From Burkholderiaceae bacterium (lineage in GTDB: Bacteria > Pseudomonadota > Gammaproteobacteria > Burkholderiales > Burkholderiaceae_C), in the NCBI GenBank assembly GCA_919902775.1, contig CAKKRJ010000001.1, positions 170,364 to 234,363 on the forward strand: a stretch of DNA of 64,000 bases, read 5' to 3'. Numbering within the stretch: position 1 is the stretch's first letter; each line of letters opens with the position of its first letter. The position numbers and the translations under genes were made by a program. Shown here piece after piece: positions 43,941 through 52,469 of the stretch. Under the pieces are notes generated by a model. That model was given only the letters and a program-made list of their open reading frames with translations. It was not told the origin of the DNA and did no database searches.

Positions 43941-44702
43941 TCAAGCGTTTTTCATCATGGTGGACCCGGACTCGTCGAGTCCCTTGGTTTCCTTGATGAT
44001 GCGAATTTGGGTTTCGAAGCTGCGCGAGTGGTCGATCAGTCGGGTCATGGCTTCAATGGCGCTGACGTTGCTGCCTTCCAGCGCCTGGGGAATCAGTTTG
44101 GGGGGCATGTTGCCCTCCGCGATGTCGGTGCCGTCGGGTTGTCCGTCCACCTTGAACAAACCATCCGCGCGACGCCCCAGCTTCACGTCGGTGCCATCGC
44201 GCAGTCGCAATTGGTCGATGAACACCGAGGCCGCAGGGCCGGTTTGGGCCGGGTCTCGGGCGTACACCGTGCCATCGGGGTTGATGGTGACCATCATGCC
44301 CGGGGGCACGGCAATGGGGCCGCCAGCGCCCAACACCAGGTGGCCAGAGCCGTTTTCCATTTGCCCTTGGGCGTTGACTCTCAAGTCGCCACGGCGCGTG
44401 AAAGCCATATCCCCGTTGGAGGCCTGCACGGCCAGCACCGCCTTGTCGGCCAGGGCAATGTCCAATGGGCGGCCTGTGGCCATGATGGGGCCGGGTTCCA
44501 TGCGAATCAAATCGCGGGCCACGGCCTGCGCCTGGATGCGCGAATCAAAACCCGGGCCTTCCGCCTTGACCGATTGCAACGCCACGTCGTAGCTGCTTTT
44601 GAAACCCACCGTGGACACGTTGGCCAGTTCATTGACCAACACCTGGCGGGCGGTGGCCTGCTCCTTGATGGTGGCGTTGGAGGTGAAGACAAGGCGGTCC
44701 AT
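43941..44702 (-). CDS. flgF: Proximal rod protein FlgF
   Basis: A 253-residue rod protein with the FlgF-type start MDRLVFTSNATIKEQATARQVLVNELANVSTVGFKSSYDVAL and the C-terminal ALEGSNVSAIEAMTRLIDHSRSFETQIRII. Gene order between flgE and flgG confirms it. Confidence 0.95.
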   Translation of the reverse strand: MDRLVFTSNATIKEQATARQVLVNELANVSTVGFKSSYDVALQSVKAEGPGFDSRIQAQAVARDLIRMEPGPIMATGRPLDIALADKAVLAVQASNGDMAFTRRGDLRVNAQGQMENGSGHLVLGAGGPIAVPPGMMVTINPDGTVYARDPAQTGPAASVFIDQLRLRDGTDVKLGRRADGLFKVDGQPDGTDIAEGNMPPKLIPQALEGSNVSAIEAMTRLIDHSRSFETQIRIIKETKGLDESGSTMMKNA

Positions 44703-44743
44703 GGTGTTTTTCTCAGTGGTTCAGATGGGGGTGCGTCAGCGCA

Positions 44744-47356
44744 TCAAGAACGGATGTTGATGATCGCGGAGGTCATCGTGCTGCTGGTTTCGATCGCTTT
44801 GGCGTTGGCCTGGAAGTTCCGCTGTGCGGTGATCAGGTCCACCAGCTCTTGCGTCAAGTCCACGTTGGCGCGTTCGGTGGCACCGGCGCGGATCGAACCG
44901 AAACCGGCCGATCCGGCTTCGCCGATCTTGGCGTTGCCGGAGGTGGCCGATGCCAGGTAGCTGGCGTCACCCACTTGGCGCAAGCCGGTCGGGCTGGAGA
45001 AGTTGGCCAGCACGATCTTGCCCAGCGACACCTGAGAGCCGTTGGAATACGTGGCATTGACCAGACCGTCCACGCCAATGTCCAGACCCATCAATTCGCC
45101 TTCGGGTGCACCGTCTTGCGATTGCGACAGCACGGCGAAGGCGCTGGAGTACTGGGTCGACTGGGTGAAGTCGATCTTCATGGTCAAGGCCCCTTTGCCG
45201 CCTTCCAGGAACGCAGTTTCAAAAGGCATGGCAGAGAGGGGTGAGACGGGTTTGCCGGTCAGGTCAAAGCTGAGCTCGCCACGGTCGAGGTACACGGGCC
45301 ACCATTCGGTTTTGGTCGACAGCTCGGAGGCGTCTTCGGTTTGCGCACCGTTCTTGACGTATTGCAGCGCACCGTTTTCTGTGTAGTGGGACAGTTTGAC
45401 CCAGTCGGTGGTCGCACCAAACTGCATCTCGGTATTGGCCAGGCCCCAGTCGGCCGAGCCCGTGACCTGGATGGACGCGTTGTCGCCCGTGGTGCCGGTC
45501 GTGAACGTCATTTGCTTGGTCTTGGTGTCAAAAGCCACTTTGACGCCTGTGACCTGGCGACCTGTTTCGGGGTCGGTGATGGTGTTGATCTGGTTCTGGA
45601 TGGCTTCGGCCAGCTTGTCCATGCTGTAGGAGCCGACGGGCACCGTGAAGGTGCTGGCAATGCCATCGACCGTGGCAAAAAAGTTCTGGTTGGAGGACGC
45701 CACGGCCACGTTTTTGGTGGTGTTGATGGTCATGGTGTCCCCGTTCATCTTGGCCGGTTCGCTGGCTTTGCCGCGAACTGCCTCGGAGGAGGAGGCGGCC
45801 ACTTTCAAGGTGCTCAGACCACTCTCCAAGCCCAGGAAATTGAGCGCGCCACTGTCTGCGGTGGTGCTGCCGGCGCTGGTGGTCACGCTGGAGGCTGCGC
45901 CGGTGCCGGTGTTGCTGGCCGACAGGGTGACTGTGGGGGTGAAAGCCGCGCCGTCTGCGCCGCCGGTGAAGGTCAGCACGCCAGCACTGTTGGCCGCAGC
46001 GGTCACGCTGGCGTTGCCCGTGTTGAACGCGGCGGCCAGACCTGCGGCCACGTCGGCGGCGGTGTTGTCTGCCTTGACGGTGTAGGTGTATTGGGAGCCA
46101 TCGATGCTGGCCGACACCGTGTCGCCCACGGCAAAGCTGCCGCTCAGTGTGATGTTGGATGTTTGGCGCTGAAAGGCGCTGACTTCGATGCTGGATTCGT
46201 CACCGGTGGTGCCGGAAGCGATCGAAAATTTGGCGGTTTCGGGATCGAAATCGACGGAGATGCCATGGCGTGGATCGGTGCTCAGCACGCCCAGTTGGTT
46301 GTTGATCTTGACTTCCAGGTTGCGCGCCAGCACTTCGGGGTCTTCATCGGCTGCCGTCATGGTGTAGCTGATGTTTTGTGGCAGGGTGGAACCATCGACC
46401 TTGATGCTGAAGTTCAGTTTGGTCGTGCCTGCGGTGAAGCCGCTCAAGGCCGGTTTGATGTAGGTGCTGCTGGACAAGGCGGCACCCACGGCAGACGAGG
46501 GTGTGGACAGGCGGGTGTCGGTCAGTTGGTCCAGCGTGTACATCTCGGTGGTGCCGGAACTGGGCACGACACGGGAGTCGCTCTTGGGCAACACGTCGCC
46601 GTATTTGTTCACATACAGCGCGCTGCTCAAACCGTCGGTGGCTTGTTGCAATGCGGGCTTGACCTGGCTGTCGCCCACAAAAAAGTAGGTTTGCCATTTC
46701 GAGTAAGGGCTGTCCTGGCTCGCGTTTTGTGTTTTGGCGTAGTAGACCGTGGCCAGGTAGCCGTTGCCACCACTGTCGTACACGGTCAAGGCGGTGCTTT
46801 TGTTGTAAGTGCTGGGGTTCGTGCGGTCAAAGTCGGCAAAGATCACGGCCGAGTCGGCAGGCAGGTTCAGGCCGAGCTGAATTTTGGTGGTTTCCACCGC
46901 TTCGCCCGAGGTTTTGGGGGGGATGGTCAGGGCCGAGAGGTTGGTCAAATCGGCCTTGCCGGAGGAGTCCACCGAGGCGGCTTGAAGACGTTGCCCTGTG
47001 GAGTTGACCACGTTGTTCTGGTCGTTCAGGGTGAACGAGCCGTTGCGGGTGTAAACCTCTTGCAGACCATCGGCCGATTTCAAGGGGAAGAAGCCGTCGC
47101 CGGTGATCGCCAGGTCCAGCGAGTTGCCCGAGGTGGAGATGTTGCCCTGGCTGAATTCCTGGCTCACTTGTTTGAGCGACACGCCCTGGCCGATGTTGCT
47201 CGACGATTTTTGCAGTGGCGATGTCGAGAAAATGTCACCGAAGTCAGCGCGCGAGCGTTTGAAGCCCGAGGTGCCCACGTTGGCAATGTTGTTGGAGGTG
47301 ACGGCCAACTGTGCGGTGGCAGAGTTCAGTCCGGTGAGCGAGGTGTAGAACGACAT
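44744..47356 (-). CDS. flgE: Flagellar hook protein, enlarged
   Basis: The 870-residue hook subunit, about twice the 402 of E. coli. The N-terminus SFYTSLTGLNSATAQLAVTSNNIANVGTSGFKRSRADFGDIF and the C-terminus ERANVDLTQELVDLITAQRNFQANAKAIETSSTMTSAI are canonical; the extra length is a Ser/Thr/Ala-rich middle (about 290-700) with repeated beta-type segments such as GDTVSASIDGSQYTYTV. I start at MSFYTS, 54 bp after the flgD stop; the track ORF continues 90 residues upstream across flgD in the wrong frame. Confidence 0.96.
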   Translation of the reverse strand: MSFYTSLTGLNSATAQLAVTSNNIANVGTSGFKRSRADFGDIFSTSPLQKSSSNIGQGVSLKQVSQEFSQGNISTSGNSLDLAITGDGFFPLKSADGLQEVYTRNGSFTLNDQNNVVNSTGQRLQAASVDSSGKADLTNLSALTIPPKTSGEAVETTKIQLGLNLPADSAVIFADFDRTNPSTYNKSTALTVYDSGGNGYLATVYYAKTQNASQDSPYSKWQTYFFVGDSQVKPALQQATDGLSSALYVNKYGDVLPKSDSRVVPSSGTTEMYTLDQLTDTRLSTPSSAVGAALSSSTYIKPALSGFTAGTTKLNFSIKVDGSTLPQNISYTMTAADEDPEVLARNLEVKINNQLGVLSTDPRHGISVDFDPETAKFSIASGTTGDESSIEVSAFQRQTSNITLSGSFAVGDTVSASIDGSQYTYTVKADNTAADVAAGLAAAFNTGNASVTAAANSAGVLTFTGGADGAAFTPTVTLSASNTGTGAASSVTTSAGSTTADSGALNFLGLESGLSTLKVAASSSEAVRGKASEPAKMNGDTMTINTTKNVAVASSNQNFFATVDGIASTFTVPVGSYSMDKLAEAIQNQINTITDPETGRQVTGVKVAFDTKTKQMTFTTGTTGDNASIQVTGSADWGLANTEMQFGATTDWVKLSHYTENGALQYVKNGAQTEDASELSTKTEWWPVYLDRGELSFDLTGKPVSPLSAMPFETAFLEGGKGALTMKIDFTQSTQYSSAFAVLSQSQDGAPEGELMGLDIGVDGLVNATYSNGSQVSLGKIVLANFSSPTGLRQVGDASYLASATSGNAKIGEAGSAGFGSIRAGATERANVDLTQELVDLITAQRNFQANAKAIETSSTMTSAIINIRS

Positions 47357-47409
47357 GCTGGATGGCTCCTGTGAATCGGGGGGGATCTGGGAATGTGGGT
47401 GGGTGCAGG

Positions 47410-48102
47410 TCAGAGACCCACGCGCTTGACGTCGCTGAGCAGGATGCTCTTGCCGCCATCGATTTCGACGCTGACACTGCCGTCTGTGGGGTTGGTCACG
47501 ATGGAGCGGACCGTTGACAAAGCATTGACCGCCACGCTGGTGGTGTTGCCGTTGACCACGGCCTGGGCCGTCAGGCGGTACAAACCGGTGGGTGCGGGGT
47601 TGCCCATGGCGTCGTTGCCATCCCATTGGACGGGGACCGTGCCTGGCGTCTGGGCCCCGGCAATCAGTTCCTGTACCAGGTTGCCCTTGGCATCGTGCAC
47701 ATTGATCTGGATGCCTGCAGCGCCTTCGGGCAGGTCGATGCTGGCGTCGATGGTTCCGCCTTGTGTGAGTTGCGTGAGCGCATCGCTGACCGCCACTTTT
47801 TTGCCGATCAGCGAAGCACTGTTGAGCATGCGTTCGCCGGACATGGAAGTCACGAACGTGTCCAACGAGGTTTGCATGTTGGTCAGCGCTTCGAGCTGCG
47901 AAAACTGCGCCAGTTGCGCCACGAAGGCTTCGTTTTTGACGGGCTCCAGCGGGTTCTGGTTTTGCAGCTGCGCGGTGAACAGGGTCAGGAAGTCCTGCTT
48001 GCCCATGTCTTCGCTGGTTTTGGACGTCGATTTGTTCTTGACGTCTTCGTAGCGCGTGACGTTGCCCAACAGGCTGGCGGAGGTGAGGGTATCGGTTGCC
48101 AT
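47410..48102 (-). CDS. flgD: Hook assembly scaffold (hook cap)
   Basis: A 230-residue hook cap. MGKQDFLTLFTAQLQNQNPLEPVKNEAFVAQLAQFSQLEAL is the family core and VPVQWDGNDAMGNPAPTGLYRLTAQAV the FlgD Ig/tudor region. The start is MATDTLTSAS; six track residues upstream are dropped. It is between flgC and flgE. Confidence 0.96.
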   Translation of the reverse strand: MATDTLTSASLLGNVTRYEDVKNKSTSKTSEDMGKQDFLTLFTAQLQNQNPLEPVKNEAFVAQLAQFSQLEALTNMQTSLDTFVTSMSGERMLNSASLIGKKVAVSDALTQLTQGGTIDASIDLPEGAAGIQINVHDAKGNLVQELIAGAQTPGTVPVQWDGNDAMGNPAPTGLYRLTAQAVVNGNTTSVAVNALSTVRSIVTNPTDGSVSVEIDGGKSILLSDVKRVGL

Positions 48103-48116
48103 GGTGTTCTCTCTGA

Positions 48117-48542
48117 TCAAGCCTTGGTGATGTCCAGCGTGCGCATCATGAGTTGACGCGCCGTGTTGATGACTTCCACGTTGTTTTGGTAGGAACGGGC
48201 CGCGGCCATCATTTCCACCATCTCGGTGACTTCACTGACATTCGTTTGGTAGACGTAGCCTTGCTCGTCGGCCAGTGGGTTTTTGGGGTCTGACACACGG
48301 CGGGGGGGCGCGGTGTCATCGGCCATGCGGTCGATCTTCACGCCGCCGACGTAAGACGCGCCTGCGTTGGTCATCTGTTCATCGACCAGGGCCTTGAAGA
48401 CGGGGCGCTTGGCGCGGAAGGCGTCTTTTTCCGAGCCCGCCACCGTGCCAGCGTTGGCCAGGTTCGATGCGGTGGCGTTCATGCGCGTGAGTTGCGCATT
48501 GAGTGCGGTGCCGGCAATGCCGAAAATGTTGCCCATGCCCAT
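48117..48542 (-). CDS. flgC: Proximal rod protein FlgC
   Basis: A 141-residue rod protein: GNIFGIAGTALNAQLTRMNATASNLANAGTVAGSEKDAF and YQTNVSEVTEMVEMMAAARSYQNNVEVINTARQLM. The ATG has GAGGAG seven nt upstream; the track start is a TTG two codons earlier. It begins just after the flgB stop. Confidence 0.96.
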   Translation of the reverse strand: MGMGNIFGIAGTALNAQLTRMNATASNLANAGTVAGSEKDAFRAKRPVFKALVDEQMTNAGASYVGGVKIDRMADDTAPPRRVSDPKNPLADEQGYVYQTNVSEVTEMVEMMAAARSYQNNVEVINTARQLMMRTLDITKA

Positions 48543-48544
48543 GT

Positions 48545-48934
48545 TCAATCTCCTCGCAGGGCTTTGCGCACGCTGCTGACCCGGTTTTCTAAAAAGTTCA
48601 AGGTGGCCTGGTAATCTGCGGCGGCTTTACCGTACTGAGCTTGCTCCACACTCATTTCCACGGTGTTGCCGTCAAACGAGGTGTTGAACGGGGTGCGGTA
48701 GCGCATGCCATCGGGGCTGAGTTCCTGGCCAGCGGCAAAATGTCCGGCGCTGGTGGTGGCCATGGCGTTGTCTTGCTGTTGTGCAGCGCCCAGCACGGCC
48801 TTGAAATCGATGTCGCGTGCTTTGTAGTGCGGCGTGTCGGCGTTGGCAATGTTTTGCGCCAACACTTCCAGGCGGCGGCTTTTGACTTGCAAAGCTTGTT
48901 CATGCACGCCAAGTGCTTGGTTTAACAAATTCAT
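48545..48934 (-). CDS. flgB: Proximal rod protein FlgB
   Basis: A 129-residue rod protein, first gene of the flgBCDEFGHIJKL operon. LLNQALGVHEQALQVKSRRLEVLAQNIANADTPHYKARDIDF is the FlgB signature. The start is the ATG of NLLNQALG with AGGAG upstream; the longer track ORF would begin upstream of the sigma54 promoter. Fold and order are standard. Confidence 0.97.
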   Translation of the reverse strand: MNLLNQALGVHEQALQVKSRRLEVLAQNIANADTPHYKARDIDFKAVLGAAQQQDNAMATTSAGHFAAGQELSPDGMRYRTPFNTSFDGNTVEMSVEQAQYGKAAADYQATLNFLENRVSSVRKALRGD

Positions 48935-49021
48935 CTTCACTCCTGGGCTACGGACTGGGATTCGAGGGTCGTCGGTCTTTTGACGCTGCCCACTCAAGTC
49001 GAGCGGGTTTGTGTCGATACC

Positions 49022-49037
49022 TGCAAAAGTTGTGCCA
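49022..49037 (-). promoter_or_regulatory. Sigma54 promoter of the flgB-L operon
   Basis: Minus strand: TGGCAC-AACTT-TTGCA, a perfect match to TGGCAC-N5-TTGCW, about 88 bp upstream of the flgB ATG. Confidence 0.9.
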
Positions 49038-49176
49038 AGTTTTCCAGTCACCTTTTGCGGGGGGCATCAGGGGGAGGGGCGGGCCGGCGCAGGGGCATGC
49101 GGCGATTTTTGGTCTATGGCGGCAAACTCTTGCCGCTGGGGGCGGTGCAGGCCAAAAGCAGGGTGTCGAACTGGGG

Positions 49177-49192
49177 TGGTCTTGTTTTTGCT
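49177..49192 (+). promoter_or_regulatory. Probable sigma54 promoter of flgA
   Basis: TGGTCT-TGTTT-TTGCT, correct GG-GC spacing and a good -12; the -24 side has TCT for CAC. It is about 45 bp upstream of the flgA ATG. Confidence 0.6.
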
Positions 49193-49236
49193 TAACACCT
49201 GGCAGTTCAACCCCTGTCAAAACCTCAACACCCTCT

Positions 49237-50043
49237 ATGAAACACGCTTTGCAAATGCTGTGCCATCTGCTGGATCGGCTGGTCACCCGCGGCCTGTGGC
49301 TGGGGTTGGCGGTGTGCTGCTTCAATTCGGCGTCCTTTGCGGCGAGTGCCAGCAACGCAGCGAAAGCCCCGAAAACACCGGCATCACCTCAGCAAGCGCT
49401 GGAGGCGTCGGTGAAAGACTGGGTCGCCCAATCGCGCAAAGTGCCTGTTGAGCAAGTGGCGCTGGCCCCCCTGGATACCCGTGTGAAGGTGCGCAGTTGC
49501 GACAAAGCCCTGACCATGGACCAGCCCTTTGCCAGTCCTGAGACGGTCCGGGTGCGTTGCCCGCAGCCCGTCTGGCAGCAATACGTCAGCGTGCGTGTGG
49601 CCGGCAAAACGCCTGAACCTGTGGCACAAGCGCCCCGCGACAAGCCTGCCGAGCCTGCCAAACGCTGGGTGCTGGTGGCGAGCGTGCCCTTGCAGCGGGG
49701 CATGACGCTCAATGAGACTCATGTTCAGCGTGTTCAGGTCGATACATCAGGTATGCCTGTGAATGTGCTGGAACAAGCTTCAGAAGTGCTGCATGCCGAA
49801 GTGGTTCGGGATGTGCGGCCCGGAGTGCCCCTGCGCAGCCACGACATTCGTCCGACGGTGTTGGTGAAAAGAGGCCAAATGGTCTTGTTGTCGGTGGGAC
49901 AGGCGCAAGGATTTCAAATTTCCGCCCGGGTCGAGGCCATGCAGGATGGGCGGTTTGGGGAGCAGATCCGGCTCAAGAATCGCGATTCCGGCCGGGAATT
50001 GAGTGGCCGTGTGCAAGGCCCCAACCAGGTGATGGGTCTGTGA
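49237..50043 (+). CDS. flgA: P-ring chaperone FlgA
   Basis: A 268-residue periplasmic chaperone for FlgI assembly. The signal peptide spans about 1-33 (LWLGLAVCCFNSASFAAS). The C-terminal SAF-type domain is recognisable in VLVASVPLQRGMTLNETHVQRVQVDTSGMP and VRDVRPGVPLRSHDIRPTVLVKRGQMVLL. The track ORF runs 108 codons too far upstream, over the flgB promoter; the ATG of KHALQMLC fits the sigma54 site. It is divergent from flgB and followed by flgM. Confidence 0.94.
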   Translation: MKHALQMLCHLLDRLVTRGLWLGLAVCCFNSASFAASASNAAKAPKTPASPQQALEASVKDWVAQSRKVPVEQVALAPLDTRVKVRSCDKALTMDQPFASPETVRVRCPQPVWQQYVSVRVAGKTPEPVAQAPRDKPAEPAKRWVLVASVPLQRGMTLNETHVQRVQVDTSGMPVNVLEQASEVLHAEVVRDVRPGVPLRSHDIRPTVLVKRGQMVLLSVGQAQGFQISARVEAMQDGRFGEQIRLKNRDSGRELSGRVQGPNQVMGL

Positions 50044-50110
50044 CGCGTCAGGCGTCAACCGCTTTGGAACAACCGGGTCCCCAAAATATGAAAAATAAAC
50101 TGTTTGTGGC

Positions 50111-50137
50111 TCAAGCTCTAGAATCTCGTGCCGATTC
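50111..50137 (+). promoter_or_regulatory. Sigma28 promoter of flgM
   Basis: TCAAGCTC-N11-GCCGATTC, 55 bp upstream of the flgM ATG. FlgM controlled by the sigma factor it inhibits is the classic feedback arrangement. Confidence 0.8.
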
Positions 50138-50191
50138 AGTATTCGACAAAGGTCTCGGTTACATGTTCCTAGACCAGAAAAGAGAACCATC

Positions 50192-50494
50192 ATGACCAAT
50201 CCCATCACGAATTTTGGCCGCAAAGCCCAAATCGAATCTGCCAGCCGACCTGCGGTGGGCAAGGGTGAGCCGCGCGTTTCTTCGTCTGCTTCGGAGAACG
50301 TCGCTCGGTCTGCCGCCCCCGCCACCGACGAGCTGCGACTGAGTGACGTCGCCCGCAAAGCCATGCAAGAGCCTGAATTTGACCGCGCCAAGGTTGACTC
50401 CATCAAGACCGCTATCCAGCAAGGGCAGTACCCCATGGATACCCGCCGCATCGCTGAGAACTTCATCGCGATCGAGAAAATGATCCAAGGCTGA
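50192..50494 (+). CDS. flgM: Anti-sigma28 factor
   Basis: A 100-residue FlgM that binds and inhibits FliA until exported through the finished hook. The C-terminal helices ELRLSDVARKAMQEPEFDRAKVDSIKTAIQQGQYPMDTRRIAENFI are canonical. The disordered Ser/Ala-rich N-terminal half fits an export substrate. It has its own sigma28 promoter and may also be read from flgA; flgN starts 7 bp later. Confidence 0.96.
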   Translation: MTNPITNFGRKAQIESASRPAVGKGEPRVSSSASENVARSAAPATDELRLSDVARKAMQEPEFDRAKVDSIKTAIQQGQYPMDTRRIAENFIAIEKMIQG

Positions 50495-50501
50495 CCCACC
50501 G

Positions 50502-50930
50502 ATGACCGAGTTGACCCGACCTGACGCGCCTGTGCATCCCGCAGTGACGGCCCTGTTGGTCGCCCCGCAGGGGGTGGCACGTCTGGCCGAGATCCTGGGT
50601 CTGGAGTTTGAGGCCTTGAAAATCCGTGATCTGACGGTGTTTGAAGCGCTTCAGGAGGAAAAAAACGGGCTGTTGCAGCACCTGTCTTCCTTGGCGGAAT
50701 GGGCCACGGCCCAAAGCCCCGTGCCCGAGGCGTGGCAACAGCTGCAGCCAAGTTTGCAGCAGAGCAAACAAGACCACTTGCGCAACATCCAGCTGTTGCA
50801 GCGCCAGTTGCAGGCCGTCAAGGGCGCCTTGCAAGCCTTGCAAGGCGAGTCTGCGCCCTCCGTGGATTTGTATGACCGCATGGGGCAGATGGCCAAGCGC
50901 CAAGGTGCCTGGGGCCACCAACTGGCCTGA
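50502..50930 (+). CDS. flgN: Flagellar export chaperone FlgN
   Basis: A 142-residue helical chaperone, by family the chaperone for FlgK and FlgL. EILGLEFEALKIRDLTVFEALQEEKNGLLQHL and the C-terminal LYDRMGQMAKRQG (NxxG-type end) fit FlgN. It follows flgM by 7 bp and ends before a REP-like element. Confidence 0.9.
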   Translation: MTELTRPDAPVHPAVTALLVAPQGVARLAEILGLEFEALKIRDLTVFEALQEEKNGLLQHLSSLAEWATAQSPVPEAWQQLQPSLQQSKQDHLRNIQLLQRQLQAVKGALQALQGESAPSVDLYDRMGQMAKRQGAWGHQLA

Positions 50931-50986
50931 AGTTCTTGGGGTTGCCTTCCTCACCCCCCCAAATCCTGTACAAAACCCGAACCCCT

Positions 50987-51041
50987 TGTGGTGGAGCGCC
51001 CCTGCGCGCGAATGCTTCGGCCACAGGGGCGGCCTCCCACA
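50987..51041 (+). repeat. REP-like nested palindrome, copy 4
   Basis: TGTGGTGGAGCGCCCC left arm and GGCCACAGGGGCGGCC right hairpin ending CTCCCACA, same orientation as copies 1 and 2, slightly degenerate. It lies between convergent flgN and flhX. Confidence 0.82.
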
Positions 51042-51063
51042 AAAACTTCCAGACTTTTGTCAG

Positions 51064-51345
51064 TCAGCGCGGCTTCTTTTCATCGCCGGGGCGCATGCCC
51101 TTGAGCCAATAAACCCACGACAAAATCACTGCCACCGCCGTGTACATCTCTGGCGGAATTTCCGCATCCAGGTCGACGCGGCTGAGCAAAGCCAGCAATT
51201 GGGGGTCTTCCGCCACATAAACGCCATGCCGGCGGGCCTCGTCGATGATGCTTTGGGCCAGATCGTCTTGCCCTTTGGCGCTGATGACCGGCGTTTTGCG
51301 GGCGCCATATTCCAGCGCAATGGCTTCCTTGAGCGGGGCTTTCAT
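51064..51345 (-). CDS. flhX: FlhB C-terminal-domain homologue
   Basis: A 93-residue protein equal to the FlhB cytoplasmic CC subdomain: AIALEYGARKTPVISAKGQDDLAQSIIDEARRHGVYVAEDP then EIPPEMYTAVAVILSWVYWLKG. The membrane part and the NPTH autocleavage site are absent. The ATG overlaps the fliK stop by 4 bp. Coupling to fliK, whose product switches FlhB specificity, suggests a role in the export switch. Such stand-alone copies can partly replace FlhB-CC in other bacteria. Confidence 0.9.
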   Translation of the reverse strand: MKAPLKEAIALEYGARKTPVISAKGQDDLAQSIIDEARRHGVYVAEDPQLLALLSRVDLDAEIPPEMYTAVAVILSWVYWLKGMRPGDEKKPR

Positions 51346-52448
51346 GTGTGCACGTCCAGCAGGCTGCCCATTTCAGGGGGCGCGTAGGGCAGGGGGTCTT
51401 TCGGCCCTTGGCCGTGGATGATCTGCAGCCGGGTCATGTGCAGGCCTGCGCTGTCGAGTTCTTGCTCCAGGTTGCTGGCCATCGACTTGGCGCGCTCGAC
51501 CACATCTTCACGCAAGGCCCACATCACCATGTCCACCTGGGTCTGTTGGCTGATGCGGGTTTGCAGCCAGACCTCGCCCAGATCCCGGTTGCGGGTGTGC
51601 AGGTGGATGACCAGGGGCGGTTTCTCCTGGCCGGGCTGGCGTCGGCTGCGCACCAGGCGCATGGCCACGGGTTCTGCATCGGCGAAGGGCAGCATCATCG
51701 AGAGCACCCACTCGCGCCCGTGCACGCTGTCGTTGGCCATCAGTTGCCGAGATTCGATGTCGTCCAGGCTGTCGCCGATCAGGCTGTCTTTGTCGGTGCC
51801 GCTGCGCAGCAGTTGGCGCAGCACGCTTTTCAGATCGATCAGGCCTGCGCCCAGACCTTGCGTCAGCAGGTTTTCCGTCATGAAGCCACTGCGGTGCATG
51901 GCTTGCTGCAATTTTTCGGGGCTGAGCTGGGCCATGCCGGGCCGCAACTTGAGCCACTGCTGCAGGGCGCTGAACGCGGGGGATGACGACGCGCTCAGGC
52001 CTTGCAGCAGGCTGTCCAGCATGCCGGGCTTGAGCAGCTGTGCCAAGGCCTGCATGTCCGGGGGGCGAAAGCCCAGCTGTTCGGCCCTGCTTGGCAGCAC
52101 GGCAGGCGGCGTGGCCGAGGCCTCGGTGGGCGCTGGCGCAGCTTGCAGGGGGCGCAGCATGATGCTGCCATTGGCCAGCACCTGAACCCGGAACAAGGCG
52201 TTATCCCCCGAAGACAGGCGCAAGCCGGCCGGAAGGTCTTTGGGCAAGTCAATGAACTGCCCTTGTTGGGGGCCTTTCAGATGCAGTCTCAGGGCATCGG
52301 GTTTGGATTCGGCGGTGGCCTGCACGATTTGGTTGTCGCGCAAACCCAGCTCGGCTGCGGTTTTTTCGACGATCAGCGGCAGCCGGCCTTCCAGGTAAAT
52401 GGTGGGCGTTTTGAGGTTGAGGTGGGCGGTTTCAGCCCCCGTGATCAT
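51342..52448 (-). CDS. fliK: Flagellar hook-length control protein
   Basis: A 368-residue molecular ruler. The C-terminal switch domain is seen in PPLVIHLHTRNRDLGEVWLQTRISQQTQVDMVMWALREDVVERAKSMASNLEQELDSAGLHMTRLQIIHG. The N-terminal two thirds are less conserved and partly Pro/Ala rich. It lies 21 bp after the LysM-like gene and is coupled to flhX. A hook protein of 870 residues would need a ruler tuned to it. Confidence 0.88.
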   Translation of the reverse strand: MITGAETAHLNLKTPTIYLEGRLPLIVEKTAAELGLRDNQIVQATAESKPDALRLHLKGPQQGQFIDLPKDLPAGLRLSSGDNALFRVQVLANGSIMLRPLQAAPAPTEASATPPAVLPSRAEQLGFRPPDMQALAQLLKPGMLDSLLQGLSASSSPAFSALQQWLKLRPGMAQLSPEKLQQAMHRSGFMTENLLTQGLGAGLIDLKSVLRQLLRSGTDKDSLIGDSLDDIESRQLMANDSVHGREWVLSMMLPFADAEPVAMRLVRSRRQPGQEKPPLVIHLHTRNRDLGEVWLQTRISQQTQVDMVMWALREDVVERAKSMASNLEQELDSAGLHMTRLQIIHGQGPKDPLPYAPPEMGSLLDVHT

Positions 52449-52469
52449 GTGTGACCGCCTGCGGGAGGG

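Larger units (their letters stand above)
48935..49236. other. Divergent promoter region flgB / flgA
   Basis: About 302 bp with no gene. It carries two sigma54 sites back to back, one for flgB (49022-49037, minus) and one for flgA (49177-49192, plus). The ~140 bp between them is a likely binding area for the sigma54 activator. Confidence 0.75.

Noticed and set aside
45341-47374. Plus-strand ORF of 677 codons
   Set aside because: Antisense to flgE, Gly/His-rich, no ribosome site or domain.
47357-47626. 90-residue N-terminal extension of FlgE in the ORF track
   Set aside because: The family N-terminus begins at MSFYTSLTG; the extension crosses flgD in another frame.
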